From assembly GCF_037023145.1 (NCBI RefSeq), contig NZ_CP146091.1:3162001-3226000 (forward strand): a stretch of 64,000 nucleotides of DNA. The letters run 5' to 3'. Origin of the DNA: Ralstonia sp. RRA. Lineage in GTDB: Bacteria; Pseudomonadota; Gammaproteobacteria; Burkholderiales; Burkholderiaceae. Each line of letters begins with the position of its first letter. Positions within the stretch are counted from its first letter, which is position 1. Both the position numbers and the translations under genes were made by a program. This document shows, one piece after another, positions 42,953-53,500 of this stretch. The notes beneath the pieces were generated by a model. That model saw only the letters and a list, made by a program, of their open reading frames with translations, made no database searches and was not told the origin of the DNA.

Positions 42953-45900
42953 TCACTCCACCTTGTACGGATAGCTGGCCGTCTTGCCGTCGCCCTGCAA
43001 CGCCTTCGCTTCCGGCTGGTACATGCGGAAGTAGCGCGCCGGCGGCAGCGCAAAGCTGCCCGGCAGCGAGAAACGCACCAGCTGGCGCAGCACAGTCGGA
43101 CGCTCCAGCGCGGGTACCGGCTGGTTGTACGACAGCTGGCCCATTTCATAGGCCGCCTTGCGCTCGAACGGCTGCGGGCCGTTGCCTTCGTTCGGCTCGC
43201 CCTTCAGACCGTCGATCTGAATGCCCCAGGTGGTGGCTTCCACCTCGGCGCCCGGCGGCAGCGGCACTTCGACCAGGCCGTAGCGGTACGTACCCTGGCG
43301 CGGCGTCAACACCACCTCATCGACATACAGCGCGTTGCTGTCGAGCGTGTCGCCCGGCTTGACGGGCTTGGCCTTGAGCGTGATGCCACTGCTGCTGGTG
43401 TCGGCGCCGGGCTGTTTGGCCGCCTTCGGATCGGCCTTGGGCGCCTCCATCGGTTCGAGGCGATACAGCTTGCGCTCCACCGTGATCGGCAGCTTGGACG
43501 CTTCCGGCGCACGGCTGCGATACGACACGATGGCCGATTGCGTGGTCACGTCGGACGGTGCGGTCGTCAGGTCCAGCACAGCGGGCACCTGGGCCCCCGT
43601 CCAACGCCATGTCGGCACACCCACCGGCGAGCGCGTCGCCTGCCAGCCACCGGCCGACACCGCCGGCTGGATGGCAGCAACGCTCGCACCTTGCAGACCG
43701 CCCAGGCCCTTCTGCAGCCAGACCAGTGCGATGGCGCGATCCATCGTCGGCATGGCGGCGCTGGCGCGGGCCAGCAGCGGTGCCGGGTCCGCAGCCGAGC
43801 GGCCACCGCCCATCAGCAGCAGGCTTTGCACCAGCGGCGAGTTGTCAGCAGCCAGCGCGTTGCGTGCAGCGATGTCAGCAGAGACCAGCGCTTCCGGCAC
43901 CGGCTGGCCGATCTGACGCATCAGCTGTGCGGTCAGCACCGTCGCCACCTGGCGGCCGCGCGGGGAGTCCGGCGCGACGAAGATCAGGCTATCGCCGGCA
44001 GCAGGCTCGGCGTCGGCCGGGGCCTTGGCGTTGCGAGCCAACTCGTTGGCCACGCCCGACAGCGGCGTTGCCACCGGCAGGCCCATCTCGTTGGCAAACC
44101 ACAGCGCCAGCGCGCGGTGCAGCAGCGGCTCGTTCTGACTGGTGCGCTTGTAGGCTTCGAGCACCTGCTTCCAGTTATCTGCCGGCAGGCTGATGCCGAC
44201 CGAGCGGCTGGCGAGCCAGTCCGCGTAGTACGCATACGACGTGATCAGCGCGCTGCTGGTGGTCAGCTCGCCCCACCAGCCGAAGGTGCCATTGGTGCCG
44301 GCCAGCAGTGCCAGACGCTGACGCTGCGTGCGCAGCAATGCGTCAACACCTTGCGTGCCGGCCGGGCCACCGTCGCCCAGGCGCGTGCCGGTGGCGGCCA
44401 GGCTCTGCTGCGCGAGTGCCAGCGGAATCAGGCGGCTGGCGGTCTGCTCGGCGCAACCGTAGGGGTACTCGATCAGGTCATCCGCCACGCGGGCGAACTG
44501 GCTGGCCGTGTTGCCGATCACGCGCAGACGCACGTCGCGCGCATCAGCTGGCAGACCCAGCGGCAGGCGCGTGCCCTGCAGCTGCGTGAGCGGGACGACG
44601 TTTTCACGGTCCGCCAGCCAACCGGTGGCGTCCAGCTTGAGCGTGGTCTGCAGGCGGTCCGATACGGCATCGCCCTGCTTCAGTTCGGCGTTGATGACAC
44701 CCGCCTGCAATGCCGTCACCGGCGCGCGCAGATAGTTGGCACCGCGCTTGAGCGTCACGCGCTGGTTGATGTTCAAGCCGGCGCCCGAGACGATCCAGTC
44801 AGCGGTGATGTCCTTGTCGGTCTGGTTGAAGGCGACCATGTCCAGGCGCGGCTGATCGCTTTCGCGGAAGCGCTGCGGGCCGGTCCACTTCAGGTACAGC
44901 GGCTTATCGGAGCGGATGCTCGCTGTGCGCTGGCCGACGATGCCGTCCGAGGCGCCGGTGGTCGAGACGGCGCGCACGGTGATGCGCCAGCGTGCCAGCG
45001 AATCCGGCATCTTGAAGGTCATGCGCGCGCGGCCATCCGCATCGGTCTGCAGGTTGGCAACCCACGCGGCGGTGTCCTGCTCGTCGCGACGTGGGCGCTC
45101 CAGCACCTTCACGCCACGCTCGTTGTGGCGGCCATACGTACCGCCCGGCTTGCCCGGCAGCGAGGCGAGCGCCAGGTCATAGCTGATGAAGCTCTGGCTC
45201 GACGTGGTGCGGACGCTGTTGCGGCGCGGGTGGTAGAAGAAGTCGACGATGCTGGGGGCCACTTCCGGCTGCAGCACGTAGATCATCTCGTCGACTACCG
45301 ACACGGTCAGGTTGGCCGGCACGGCCTTACCCGCCAGTGCGCTGGTCAGGTCCAGCGTGACAGTCTCGCCCGGCGCATACACGGTCTTGTCGGTGCGCAC
45401 CGTCAGGTCCAGCGTCGGCTGCGTGACGACGATACCGGCGTTCTGGAACACCATGTCGCCGTCGTGCACATACAGCACCGAGAACGTCATGTTCGGTGCG
45501 AAGTCCGGACCGATCTTGATGCGGGCACGGTACTGCGCGGGCGTGACCTTCTTCAAGCTGAGCCAGTCGCCAGGGCTGGAGAGCAGCCCGTGGCGCTCGA
45601 CCTTGTCGCGCTCCAGCGTGAGCAGCGCGTCGTCCACCGGCAACGGGAAGGTGATCAGCGCCTCGGCCGTATCGCCGATCTGGTAGCGGTCACGGTCGAA
45701 CACCATTTCGATGTTGCCGGGCACGGTCTGCACGCCATCACCGGCCACCCAGTGGCTGGCGGCGGCGAGCAGGTTGCCAGCAGCATCACGCACCGACAGC
45801 GTGTACGAACCCGGCTGGTCGAACTTGACCGGGAAGGTCGCGTTGCCCTTGGCATCCGGGGCCAACGTGCCTTCAGTGCGGGCGCGCGTTTCCAGACGCA

Positions 45901-47719
45901 CGAGATCCCACTTGGCCGGCGGTGCCGTCGGCCCGGTCGTACCTGCCACCACCGGCATCGGCGTCAGGTTGAACGACACGTCCTGCCCCGGCGTCGTGAA
46001 ATTCGACGTAGTCGACAGCTTGTACGGCGTGGCGCCGCGCGCGATCAGCAGTTCGCGCGTGACCTTCACGCGGTAAGCCGCGCCATCGTTGGCGAACACG
46101 GTCACCACGTAGCGGCTCGGCTCCTTGGCGGCGGGCAATTCCAGCTTGGCATTGCCGTCGCCGTCGGTGGTCAGCTCCTGCTGCTCCAGCTTGACGGGGA
46201 ACAGGCCGGCGTAACGCAACTCGCCCTCCACCATCGTCACTTGCTGGGCGCGCAGGCTGACCGACACCTTGCCGTTCTTGACCGGCTTGCCGTCCGGATA
46301 GCGCAGGCTGATCTTGCCCTTGACCGCCTCACCCGTGCCGTAGCTGGCCTTGTCGAGCGACAGGTTCACGTCAAAGTGCGGCTTGATGTATTCGGCCACG
46401 CGGAAAGCGCCGCCGTAGGTGCCGCCGTTGTAGTCGAAGCGCAGCGAGTAGCCGCCGGCCGGTGCGTTGGACGGCAGCGTAAAGCGCGCGTCGGCGCCGG
46501 TCTCGCCGGCCAGGCGCGTGGTGGACGTGGCCACCGGTGCGCCGTTCGGGTCGAGCACTTGCAGCTTGATGTCCCCGGCCGCCGGCACGGTCGATTCGGT
46601 CGCGTTCTTGAAGTTGCGGCCGATGAACTTGACGCGCACTTCATCGCCCGGGCGATACAGCGGACGATCAGTAAAGGCGTACAGCTTGGTGTTGTAGATC
46701 TCGCTGTCGTAATAGAAATTCTCGGAGATGAACACGCCGCCCGCGCGGTCGTTGCCGATCACGTAGCTGCGCTCGGGGGAGACGTGGCGCAGGTCCGCAG
46801 TGCCATCGCTATCGGTGGTGCCGGAAGCGAGCACGCCCACGCCGTCGGTCCAGCTCACGGACGAGCCACTCACCGGCTTACCGCTCTTGCGCTCGGCCGT
46901 CCACACCATCATCCCTTGCGAAGTGCCCTTGGTGACGGCCACGGTATCCGACACGAACAGCAGCGTGTGCGCGCGGTACGCACCAATCACCGCTTCCACG
47001 ATGTACAAACCCGCCGGCAGCTTGCCCACCGGAATCATCACGTTGCCGACGTTCTGCGGCATCCATTCGCTGCTGCTGCCTTCGAGCTTCACGTCCTTGG
47101 GCGGCGCGATCGGCTTGGCATCCCAGATCGGGTAGCGGAAGCGGCCCAGCAGCTCGTAGCCCTTGAGCGGCGCGTACTGCGGGTTGTTCGAGAAGCGCGT
47201 GGGCGCGGTCATCTGATCGCCCATGCTGAATTGCGGTGCGGTCTCCACGGCCTTGGTGCGCGTGGCGAACGACAGCACGCGCTGCCAGGCACGGCGGGCC
47301 TGACGCGTCCAGTTGTCCCACAGATACGCCAGCGTGTTGGCTAGGCCTTCGCCCGTGTAGTTGGCCTTGACGTCGATGCGGTGCAGGTTCTTCTGCGCCT
47401 TCAGGAATTCGAGCGGCTGCGGCACGCGATAGACGAGGATGTCTGCACCGCCGTAGCGGGAGAGCTCATCCTTGTACTCACGGCCCGGCGCTTCCAGACG
47501 GACCATCGCTTCTTGATCGGTGCCGTAGCTGGCGTCCGACAGCAGGAAGAATGGCTGGCCCTTGAACGGCTCATAGCCACTGCCCGGCACTTCGGCGAAG
47601 GTGGGGTTCGGCTTTTCGGGGGCGTCGGCCGCATGAGCATGGCCAACAAACGCCAGCACCGTCAGGCAGACGGTAGCAACGAGATTGAACGAACGGAACG
47701 ACCACCCGCGGTTGCGCAT
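42953..47719 (-). CDS. yfaS: Bacterial alpha-2-macroglobulin (YfaS type) with CAEQ thioester motif
   Basis: This 1588-residue periplasmic protein belongs to the alpha-2-macroglobulin family, which traps proteases that cut a bait region. It has a signal peptide ending GHAHA and no lipobox. N-terminal MG-type beta domains (FTDRPLYRPGDEVRVKFIGR, then YIKPHFDVNLSLDKASYGTG) precede a bait/MG region (TDKTVYAPGETVTLDL). The conserved A2M core near residue 880-970 is WVANLQTDADGRARMTFKMPD. The thioester-domain motif YPYGCAEQTASRLIP puts C1089 and Q1092 at the positions that form the thioester. The end (FSLPGSFALPPARYF) is YfaS-like. Literature descriptions of the YfaS/MagD class as thioester-less make this notable. 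Confidence 0.92.
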   Translation of the reverse strand: MRNRGWSFRSFNLVATVCLTVLAFVGHAHAADAPEKPNPTFAEVPGSGYEPFKGQPFFLLSDASYGTDQEAMVRLEAPGREYKDELSRYGGADILVYRVPQPLEFLKAQKNLHRIDVKANYTGEGLANTLAYLWDNWTRQARRAWQRVLSFATRTKAVETAPQFSMGDQMTAPTRFSNNPQYAPLKGYELLGRFRYPIWDAKPIAPPKDVKLEGSSSEWMPQNVGNVMIPVGKLPAGLYIVEAVIGAYRAHTLLFVSDTVAVTKGTSQGMMVWTAERKSGKPVSGSSVSWTDGVGVLASGTTDSDGTADLRHVSPERSYVIGNDRAGGVFISENFYYDSEIYNTKLYAFTDRPLYRPGDEVRVKFIGRNFKNATESTVPAAGDIKLQVLDPNGAPVATSTTRLAGETGADARFTLPSNAPAGGYSLRFDYNGGTYGGAFRVAEYIKPHFDVNLSLDKASYGTGEAVKGKISLRYPDGKPVKNGKVSVSLRAQQVTMVEGELRYAGLFPVKLEQQELTTDGDGNAKLELPAAKEPSRYVVTVFANDGAAYRVKVTRELLIARGATPYKLSTTSNFTTPGQDVSFNLTPMPVVAGTTGPTAPPAKWDLVRLETRARTEGTLAPDAKGNATFPVKFDQPGSYTLSVRDAAGNLLAAASHWVAGDGVQTVPGNIEMVFDRDRYQIGDTAEALITFPLPVDDALLTLERDKVERHGLLSSPGDWLSLKKVTPAQYRARIKIGPDFAPNMTFSVLYVHDGDMVFQNAGIVVTQPTLDLTVRTDKTVYAPGETVTLDLTSALAGKAVPANLTVSVVDEMIYVLQPEVAPSIVDFFYHPRRNSVRTTSSQSFISYDLALASLPGKPGGTYGRHNERGVKVLERPRRDEQDTAAWVANLQTDADGRARMTFKMPDSLARWRITVRAVSTTGASDGIVGQRTASIRSDKPLYLKWTGPQRFRESDQPRLDMVAFNQTDKDITADWIVSGAGLNINQRVTLKRGANYLRAPVTALQAGVINAELKQGDAVSDRLQTTLKLDATGWLADRENVVPLTQLQGTRLPLGLPADARDVRLRVIGNTASQFARVADDLIEYPYGCAEQTASRLIPLALAQQSLAATGTRLGDGGPAGTQGVDALLRTQRQRLALLAGTNGTFGWWGELTTSSALITSYAYYADWLASRSVGISLPADNWKQVLEAYKRTSQNEPLLHRALALWFANEMGLPVATPLSGVANELARNAKAPADAEPAAGDSLIFVAPDSPRGRQVATVLTAQLMRQIGQPVPEALVSADIAARNALAADNSPLVQSLLLMGGGRSAADPAPLLARASAAMPTMDRAIALVWLQKGLGGLQGASVAAIQPAVSAGGWQATRSPVGVPTWRWTGAQVPAVLDLTTAPSDVTTQSAIVSYRSRAPEASKLPITVERKLYRLEPMEAPKADPKAAKQPGADTSSSGITLKAKPVKPGDTLDSNALYVDEVVLTPRQGTYRYGLVEVPLPPGAEVEATTWGIQIDGLKGEPNEGNGPQPFERKAAYEMGQLSYNQPVPALERPTVLRQLVRFSLPGSFALPPARYFRMYQPEAKALQGDGKTASYPYKVE

Positions 47720-47727
47720 GAGTTTTT

Positions 47728-48432
47728 CTACCGTGTCAAAAAGGCCAGACGAAACACGCCGATGAAGTTGGGGTTGCCGCTCTGCGGCTGCCAGCGCGAG
47801 TCTTTCCATTGCATCAGTTCAGAAACGGGCACGGCCCGCAGACCGTTGTCGGTGCGGGTGACGGTGCCGGTGTGGTAAGCGATATAGCGATCCATCCAGA
47901 TCATCAGATGCTGGTCGTCGCCTTGATCGAAGAAGAGCAGATCGCCAGGGAGCGCTTGATTCACGTCCTTGGCAATGAAGCGGCTGTTCTGCTGGATGAG
48001 CCCGAGCGCGGAGACATACGCGCCGGTGCTGCCGTCAATGCGTGCCCAACGCTGCGTGAGCGTGCGCTGGGCGGGCGTGAGGTTCAGCTCGGGCGGCAGT
48101 TGCCGTGCGGATTCCGCATCGCGCATGCCGTTGGCGCGCAGCCAGCGGGCGTCGTGCGTGCGCAGTGCCTCGCCGGCGGCAAAGCGCACGAGGCCGGCGC
48201 AGTCGCGGTGCGTCCAGCGTGGCGTCGGGCCCTGGCGGAGCTGCTCGTTGACGATGCGCACGAACCACGCGCGGAACACGCTTGATTGATCCGGCGTGAG
48301 CGCATCAGCGTCCGCCGGTGCGGCATCCGCCCAGCCCGACAAGGCATAGGCAGACGGCGCAAGCAGGCAGGCACCGGCCGCCGCCAACCAACGGCGGCGG
48401 TTCAGCGCGGCGGCCTGCGAACGCAGCCTCAT
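47728..48432 (-). CDS. yfaT: YfaT-like (DUF1175) exported NlpC/P60-like protein
   Basis: The 234-residue protein has a signal with RRRW, resembling a weak Tat signal (cleavage near SAYA). The mature part has [10 protein letters not shown] with C78, then PGDLLFFDQ and QHLMIWMD with H175, and YHTGT with H187. This order and the PGDLLFF segment match NlpC/P60 cysteine peptidases, which cut peptidoglycan stems. DUF1175 is the formal family; the catalytic reading is my inference. The start overlaps the yfaA stop (ATGA), and yfaS follows. Confidence 0.85.
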   Translation of the reverse strand: MRLRSQAAALNRRRWLAAAGACLLAPSAYALSGWADAAPADADALTPDQSSVFRAWFVRIVNEQLRQGPTPRWTHRDCAGLVRFAAGEALRTHDARWLRANGMRDAESARQLPPELNLTPAQRTLTQRWARIDGSTGAYVSALGLIQQNSRFIAKDVNQALPGDLLFFDQGDDQHLMIWMDRYIAYHTGTVTRTDNGLRAVPVSELMQWKDSRWQPQSGNPNFIGVFRLAFLTR

Positions 48433-50285
48433 TGTGTACTGGTGTTATCAGCGGGAACCGGAGCAGCGGCCTCGGTGGCCGGCGCATCCGCAGGCGCAGT
48501 CGACGGAGCCAATGCCGCGGCCGTGTCAGCCGGCGGCGGCGAACCGTCGCCACCAGCAGGCAGACCGCGCCCGCTCGACAGCCAGGTCACCGGCACCCAG
48601 CCGCGCGACGATGGCACACCACCATCCAACGCCAGCGACACCGGCGCGTAGCGCGACAGCGCCTTGAGCTTCGGGAACAGGTGCGTCTGCGCGGCGTTCA
48701 GGAACACGGCTTCCTGGTCGGCGGGCAGCGCGGCACCGGCTTCGCGGCGAACGAGCGGCGCGAGCGACGCTGGCGTCATCGTCAGCACGATGCGATCGGT
48801 CTTGTCGCGCGGCGGGCTGTCGGCTACCGCCGGGAAGCGCTTGGCAAGCACGGCCAATGCGTCATCGACGAGGCGCGCATCGGGCGAGAACACCACCACA
48901 TCACCCGCAATCGCCAGCGTGACCGGGAAGTAGCGGTCCGATGACAGTTGCGCCGCGAACGGTGCGCCGGCCGACTGTGCCGTGCCGTAGCGCGCGCTCA
49001 CCGGGCGCTGCCACAGGGTTGCATTGGCGGGGCCTTGCTTGGTCGTCACCGGCAGGCGCTTGTAGGGACCGGCTTTGTCATCGGCCTGCGCCTTGGCTTC
49101 ATAGGACCCGACGATCTGGCCGAACAGCGCACCAAGCGCCGGCTTCACCGCCTCGGCTTGCGAAGGCGAGGACAACCGGGCGACGAACAACGGTGCCACC
49201 AGCGATGACTTGCCATACCAGCACGCGGCAGCCGGGCCGGCAAACGCATCGCCAACATGCGCGGCGGCTTCGGTCACTTCCTTGGCATCGCCGGCCACAT
49301 TGCGCAGCAGCGCGCCGGCAGCCTTCCAGTCGACCGGCAAGGTCGCGCAGGCAGCGGGGTCCGCGGGCAAGGCGTGCCACAACGCAGCGTTGTCCCACTT
49401 GCCGGGCAGGCGGCCCGGGTCGATGAGCGCGGCGCTCTGCCAACCGTTGCCGGACGTCCCCGCAGCAAAGTCGAAGCGCAACGCCTCGATGCCTGGGAAG
49501 TACTGCTGATAACCAAACGAGAGGTAGTTGGCGCTCACCACAACGTGGTGGCCCGTGGTCTCTGCGGTCGGCAGCGCATAGGCATTGCCTTGCACGTTGC
49601 GCTTGCCGGCGTCATCCGACAGCAGTGCGGCGAGCGCGTTTGCCTGCTTGGAGACGGGCTTGCCGTCCTTGTCCAGCAGGATACCCGGCTCCGACAACGC
49701 GATCAGCCGGTCGCCCTTGCTGGCAATCAGGATGGAACGCGTGGCCGACAACCGCAGCGCATAGACCGGCGCACCGGAATCGCCCAGCGCATCGGCCACC
49801 TTGGTGAGCTGCGTATCGCTGGTCGCCACGGTGGCGACGGCTTCTAGCGCCTTGGCAAGGCCGTTGCGCTGCATCGAGAGCACCCAGTAGCGCAGCTTGT
49901 CGTCCGGGCCGCGCCACAGCATCACGCGGGCGGGCTCGTCAAACACGTGCTTGAGCACCGTTTCCGCCAGGTCGAGCTTCTGTTCGTAGGCAAGACGGCG
50001 CAGCGCACCGGCCACCGAGAGGCGGTCTTCGTTGCCCTCGTAGTAGGCGACGAAGTCTTCGGTCAGCACGTCGCGCAGCAACGGCACGCGCAGCACGTCG
50101 CGCGGCAGTTGCGACAAGCTCTGGCTGTCGATCAGGGCATCGGGGTAAGTCAGGTCGAGCTGGACCTGGCGGGCGTGCAGCGCGCGCGTGCGGCCAAACG
50201 GGTGCCAGACCATCTGCACCACCGCCGCGCCGGCAACGACCAGGGCGACCGCGCCAACGGCGATCTGCTTGCGTGTGAGCTTCAT
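48429..50285 (-). CDS. yfaA: YfaA-like (DUF2138) membrane-anchored protein
   Basis: The 618-residue protein has one N-terminal membrane segment (about residues 8-26) and a large domain expected in the periplasm, ending with a Pro/Ala/Asp-rich tail. Family segments include [34 protein letters not shown] and [15 protein letters not shown]. The role is unknown. It is the first gene of the operon, and the ATG has no Shine-Dalgarno; the bases before it (CCTCC) even resemble an anti-Shine-Dalgarno sequence. The 163-bp spacer to the rpoC terminator has no convincing promoter. Confidence 0.83.
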   Translation of the reverse strand: MKLTRKQIAVGAVALVVAGAAVVQMVWHPFGRTRALHARQVQLDLTYPDALIDSQSLSQLPRDVLRVPLLRDVLTEDFVAYYEGNEDRLSVAGALRRLAYEQKLDLAETVLKHVFDEPARVMLWRGPDDKLRYWVLSMQRNGLAKALEAVATVATSDTQLTKVADALGDSGAPVYALRLSATRSILIASKGDRLIALSEPGILLDKDGKPVSKQANALAALLSDDAGKRNVQGNAYALPTAETTGHHVVVSANYLSFGYQQYFPGIEALRFDFAAGTSGNGWQSAALIDPGRLPGKWDNAALWHALPADPAACATLPVDWKAAGALLRNVAGDAKEVTEAAAHVGDAFAGPAAACWYGKSSLVAPLFVARLSSPSQAEAVKPALGALFGQIVGSYEAKAQADDKAGPYKRLPVTTKQGPANATLWQRPVSARYGTAQSAGAPFAAQLSSDRYFPVTLAIAGDVVVFSPDARLVDDALAVLAKRFPAVADSPPRDKTDRIVLTMTPASLAPLVRREAGAALPADQEAVFLNAAQTHLFPKLKALSRYAPVSLALDGGVPSSRGWVPVTWLSSGRGLPAGGDGSPPPADTAAALAPSTAPADAPATEAAAPVPADNTSTQ

Positions 50286-50448
50286 GGAGGAATCTGCGGC
50301 AAGACTGGAGAGGGCCGGCGGCTTGTAAAAAGTGCCGGTCTATAAGCGCGAGATCATAGCGTTTGGCATGTTAAGACGGGTTAACGTTTGGAGAAAATCA
50401 GAACACGCTGATGTGGGGCATCAACGCTCCGGCTCCAGCGGACGGACG

Positions 50449-50486
50449 AAAAAAAACCCGGCACCCCACGAAGGGGGCCGGGTTTT
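50449..50486 (-). terminator. intrinsic terminator after rpoC
   Basis: On the minus strand AAAACCCGGC pairs with GCCGGGTTTT, with an inner CCCC / GGGG stem, and eight T follow. It separates rpoBC from the yfa operon. Confidence 0.95.
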
Positions 50487-50509
50487 GATGCGGAGAACGC
50501 TGCCTAACT

Positions 50510-53500
50510 TCAGGCGGCGCCGCCTTCCTCTTGGTGGACGACAGGCGTCTCGAAGATCGAAGCGGCTTCTTCTTCGGCAATCGCTGCAGCGCGGTCGCGG
50601 TCGGCGGCTTCCTTGGCCTTGCGGGCACGGTGGTAAGCCAGACCGGTACCAGCCGGGATCAGACGGCCGACGATGACGTTTTCCTTCAGACCACGCAGGT
50701 CGTCGACCTTGCCCATGATGGCGGCTTCGGTCAGCACGCGCGTGGTTTCCTGGAACGATGCCGCCGAGATGAAGCTGTCGGTCGACAACGATGCCTTCGT
50801 GATACCCAGCAGCAGGTTCTCGTAGGTCGCCGGACGCTTGCCCAGCGCGATCACCTTGTCGTTCTCGTCGAGCAGGTCCGAACGCTCCACCTGCTCACCC
50901 GGGATGAAGCGGGTGTCGCCGGTGTCGACGATCTGCACGCGGCGCAGCATCTGACGAACAATCACTTCGATGTGCTTGTCGTTGATCTTCACGCCTTGCA
51001 GACGGTACACGTCCTGCACTTCGTCGACGATGTACGTCGCCAGCTCTTCCACGCCCTTCAAGCGCAGGATGTCGTGCGGGTCGGCCGGGCCTTCGACGAT
51101 CATTTCGCCCTTGTTGACCACCTGGCCGTCGTGCACCAACACCTGCTTTTCCTTGGCGATCAGGAACTCGTGGGCATTGCCGTCGAGGTCCGTAATCACC
51201 AGGCGCTGCTTGCCCTTGGTGTCCTTACCGAACGAAGTCGTACCGGTGACTTCTGCCAGCACGGCAGCGTCCTTCGGCGAACGGGCTTCGAACAGTTCGG
51301 CCACACGCGGCAGACCACCGGTAATGTCACGCGTCTTCTGCGATTCGGTCGGGATACGTGCCAGCACTTCACCCACGTGCACTTGCTGACCGTCCTTCAC
51401 GGTAATCAGCGCGCCCACCTGGAAGCCGATGGTCACGGAGTGGTCCGTGCCCGGGATCTTCACTTCAGCGCCCGACGAGTCGAGCAGCTTCACCTGCGGA
51501 CGGATGCCCTTCGAAGCCGTGGTACGACGCTTGGCATCGATCACCACCAGCGTCGACAGACCGGTCACTTCGTCCATCTGCTTGGCAACGGTCACGCCTT
51601 CTTCGACGTTCTCGAACTTGATCGTACCCGAGTACTCCGAGATGATCGGACGCGTCAGCGGATCCCACGTGGCGAGCTGCGTGCCGGCCTTGATGGACTG
51701 ACCATCCTTCACCAGCAGCGTTGCACCGTAGACGATCTTGTGGCGCTCGCGCTCACGGCCGTGGTCGTCGGTGATCAGCGCTTCACCCGAGCGCGAGATG
51801 ACGATCTGCTCGCCCTTCGCGTTGGTGACGTAACGCATGGTCGCCGTGAAACGCACGATACCGGTTGCCTTCGCTTCCACGCTCGATGCCACTGCCGCAC
51901 GCGATGCCGCACCACCGATGTGGAACGTACGCATCGTCAGCTGCGTGCCCGGCTCACCGATCGACTGAGCAGCGATCACACCGACTGCTTCACCCGAGTT
52001 CACCAGCACACCGCGGCCCAGATCGCGGCCGTAGCACTTGGCGCACAGGCCGTAGCGCGTGTCGCAGGTCAGCGGCGTGCGGACCTTGACCTCGTCCACG
52101 CCGATCGAATCGATCAGCTCGACCAGGTCTTCGTCCAGCAGCGTGCCGTTTTCGATCGCAGTTTCCTGCGTCTCCGGGTTCACCACGTCGCCAATGACCA
52201 CGCGGCCCAGGATACGGTCGCGCAGGGCTTCGATCACTTCACCGCCTTCCACCAGCGCCTTCATCAGGACGCCGTTGGTGGTGCCGCAATCGTCTTCCAC
52301 GACCACCAGATCCTGCGTCACGTCGACCAGACGACGGGTCAGGTAACCCGAGTTCGCGGTCTTCAGTGCCGTATCCGCCAGACCCTTACGTGCACCGTGG
52401 GTCGAGATGAAGTACTGCAGAACGTTCAGGCCTTCGCGGAAGTTTGCGGTAATCGGCGTCTCAATAATCGAGCCGTCCGGCTTGGCCATCAGGCCACGCA
52501 TACCAGCGAGCTGACGGATCTGCGCGGCGGAACCCCGTGCGCCCGAGTCGGCCATCATGTAGATGGAGTTGAACGACTCTTGCTTGACGGTGTTGCCGTT
52601 GCGGTCGATCACGTCTTCGGTCTGGAGCTGCTCCATCATCGCCTTGCCCACCTGGTCACCAGCGGCGCCCCAGATGTCCACGACGTTGTTGTAACGCTCC
52701 TGGTCCGTCACCAGACCCGACATGTACTGCTTGTCGTATTCCTTCACCTTGGCGGCGGCCTCGGAGATGATCTTCTCCTTGGCCGGCGGCACCAGCATGT
52801 CGTCGATGGCGATCGAGATACCGGCGCGCGTTGCCAGGCGGAAGCCCGACTGCAGCAGCTTGTCAGCGAAGATCACGGTTTCGCGCAGACCGCACTTGCG
52901 GAACGCCGTGTTGATCAGGCGCGAGATTTCCTTCTTCTTCAGCGGCTTGTTCAGCACCGAGAACGGCAGACCCTTCGGCAGGATCTCCGACAGGATCGCG
53001 CGGCCGACCGTGGTGGCCTGCAGCGTGATCTTCGGGGCAAAACGGGCGTCGCCGTCGGCTTCCGGGTTCACCAGGTCGTACTCGGTGATCCGCACGTTCA
53101 CGCGCGAAGCCAGTTCGACTTCCTTGTTCTCGTAGGCGCGGATCACTTCCGAGATGTCGGCAAACGTCATGCCTTCACCGCGGCCGTTGATCTTGTCGCG
53201 GGTCGTGTAGTACAGACCCAGCACCACGTCTTGCGACGGCACGATCGACGGATCGCCGTTGGCCGGGAACAGCACGTTGTTCGACGCCAGCATCAGCGTG
53301 CGCGCTTCCATCTGCGCTTCGAGCGACAGCGGAACGTGAACAGCCATCTGGTCACCGTCGAAGTCGGCGTTGAACGCCGCGCAAACCAGCGGGTGCAGCT
53401 GGATGGCCTTGCCTTCGATCAGCACCGGCTCGAACGCCTGGATACCCAGACGGTGCAGCGTCGGTGCGCGGTTCAGCATCACCGGGTGCTCGCGGATGAC

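Noticed and set aside
42863..47344. A 1493-codon open frame on the plus strand opposite yfaS
   Set aside because: It lies wholly antisense to a clear A2M gene. Its composition (His, Arg, Val, Gln-rich, no family motifs) is that of a GC-rich shadow frame.
50286..50448. Promoter of the yfa operon
   Set aside because: TATGAT and TATAGA hexamers exist in the spacer but none has a fitting -35, so no promoter is listed.
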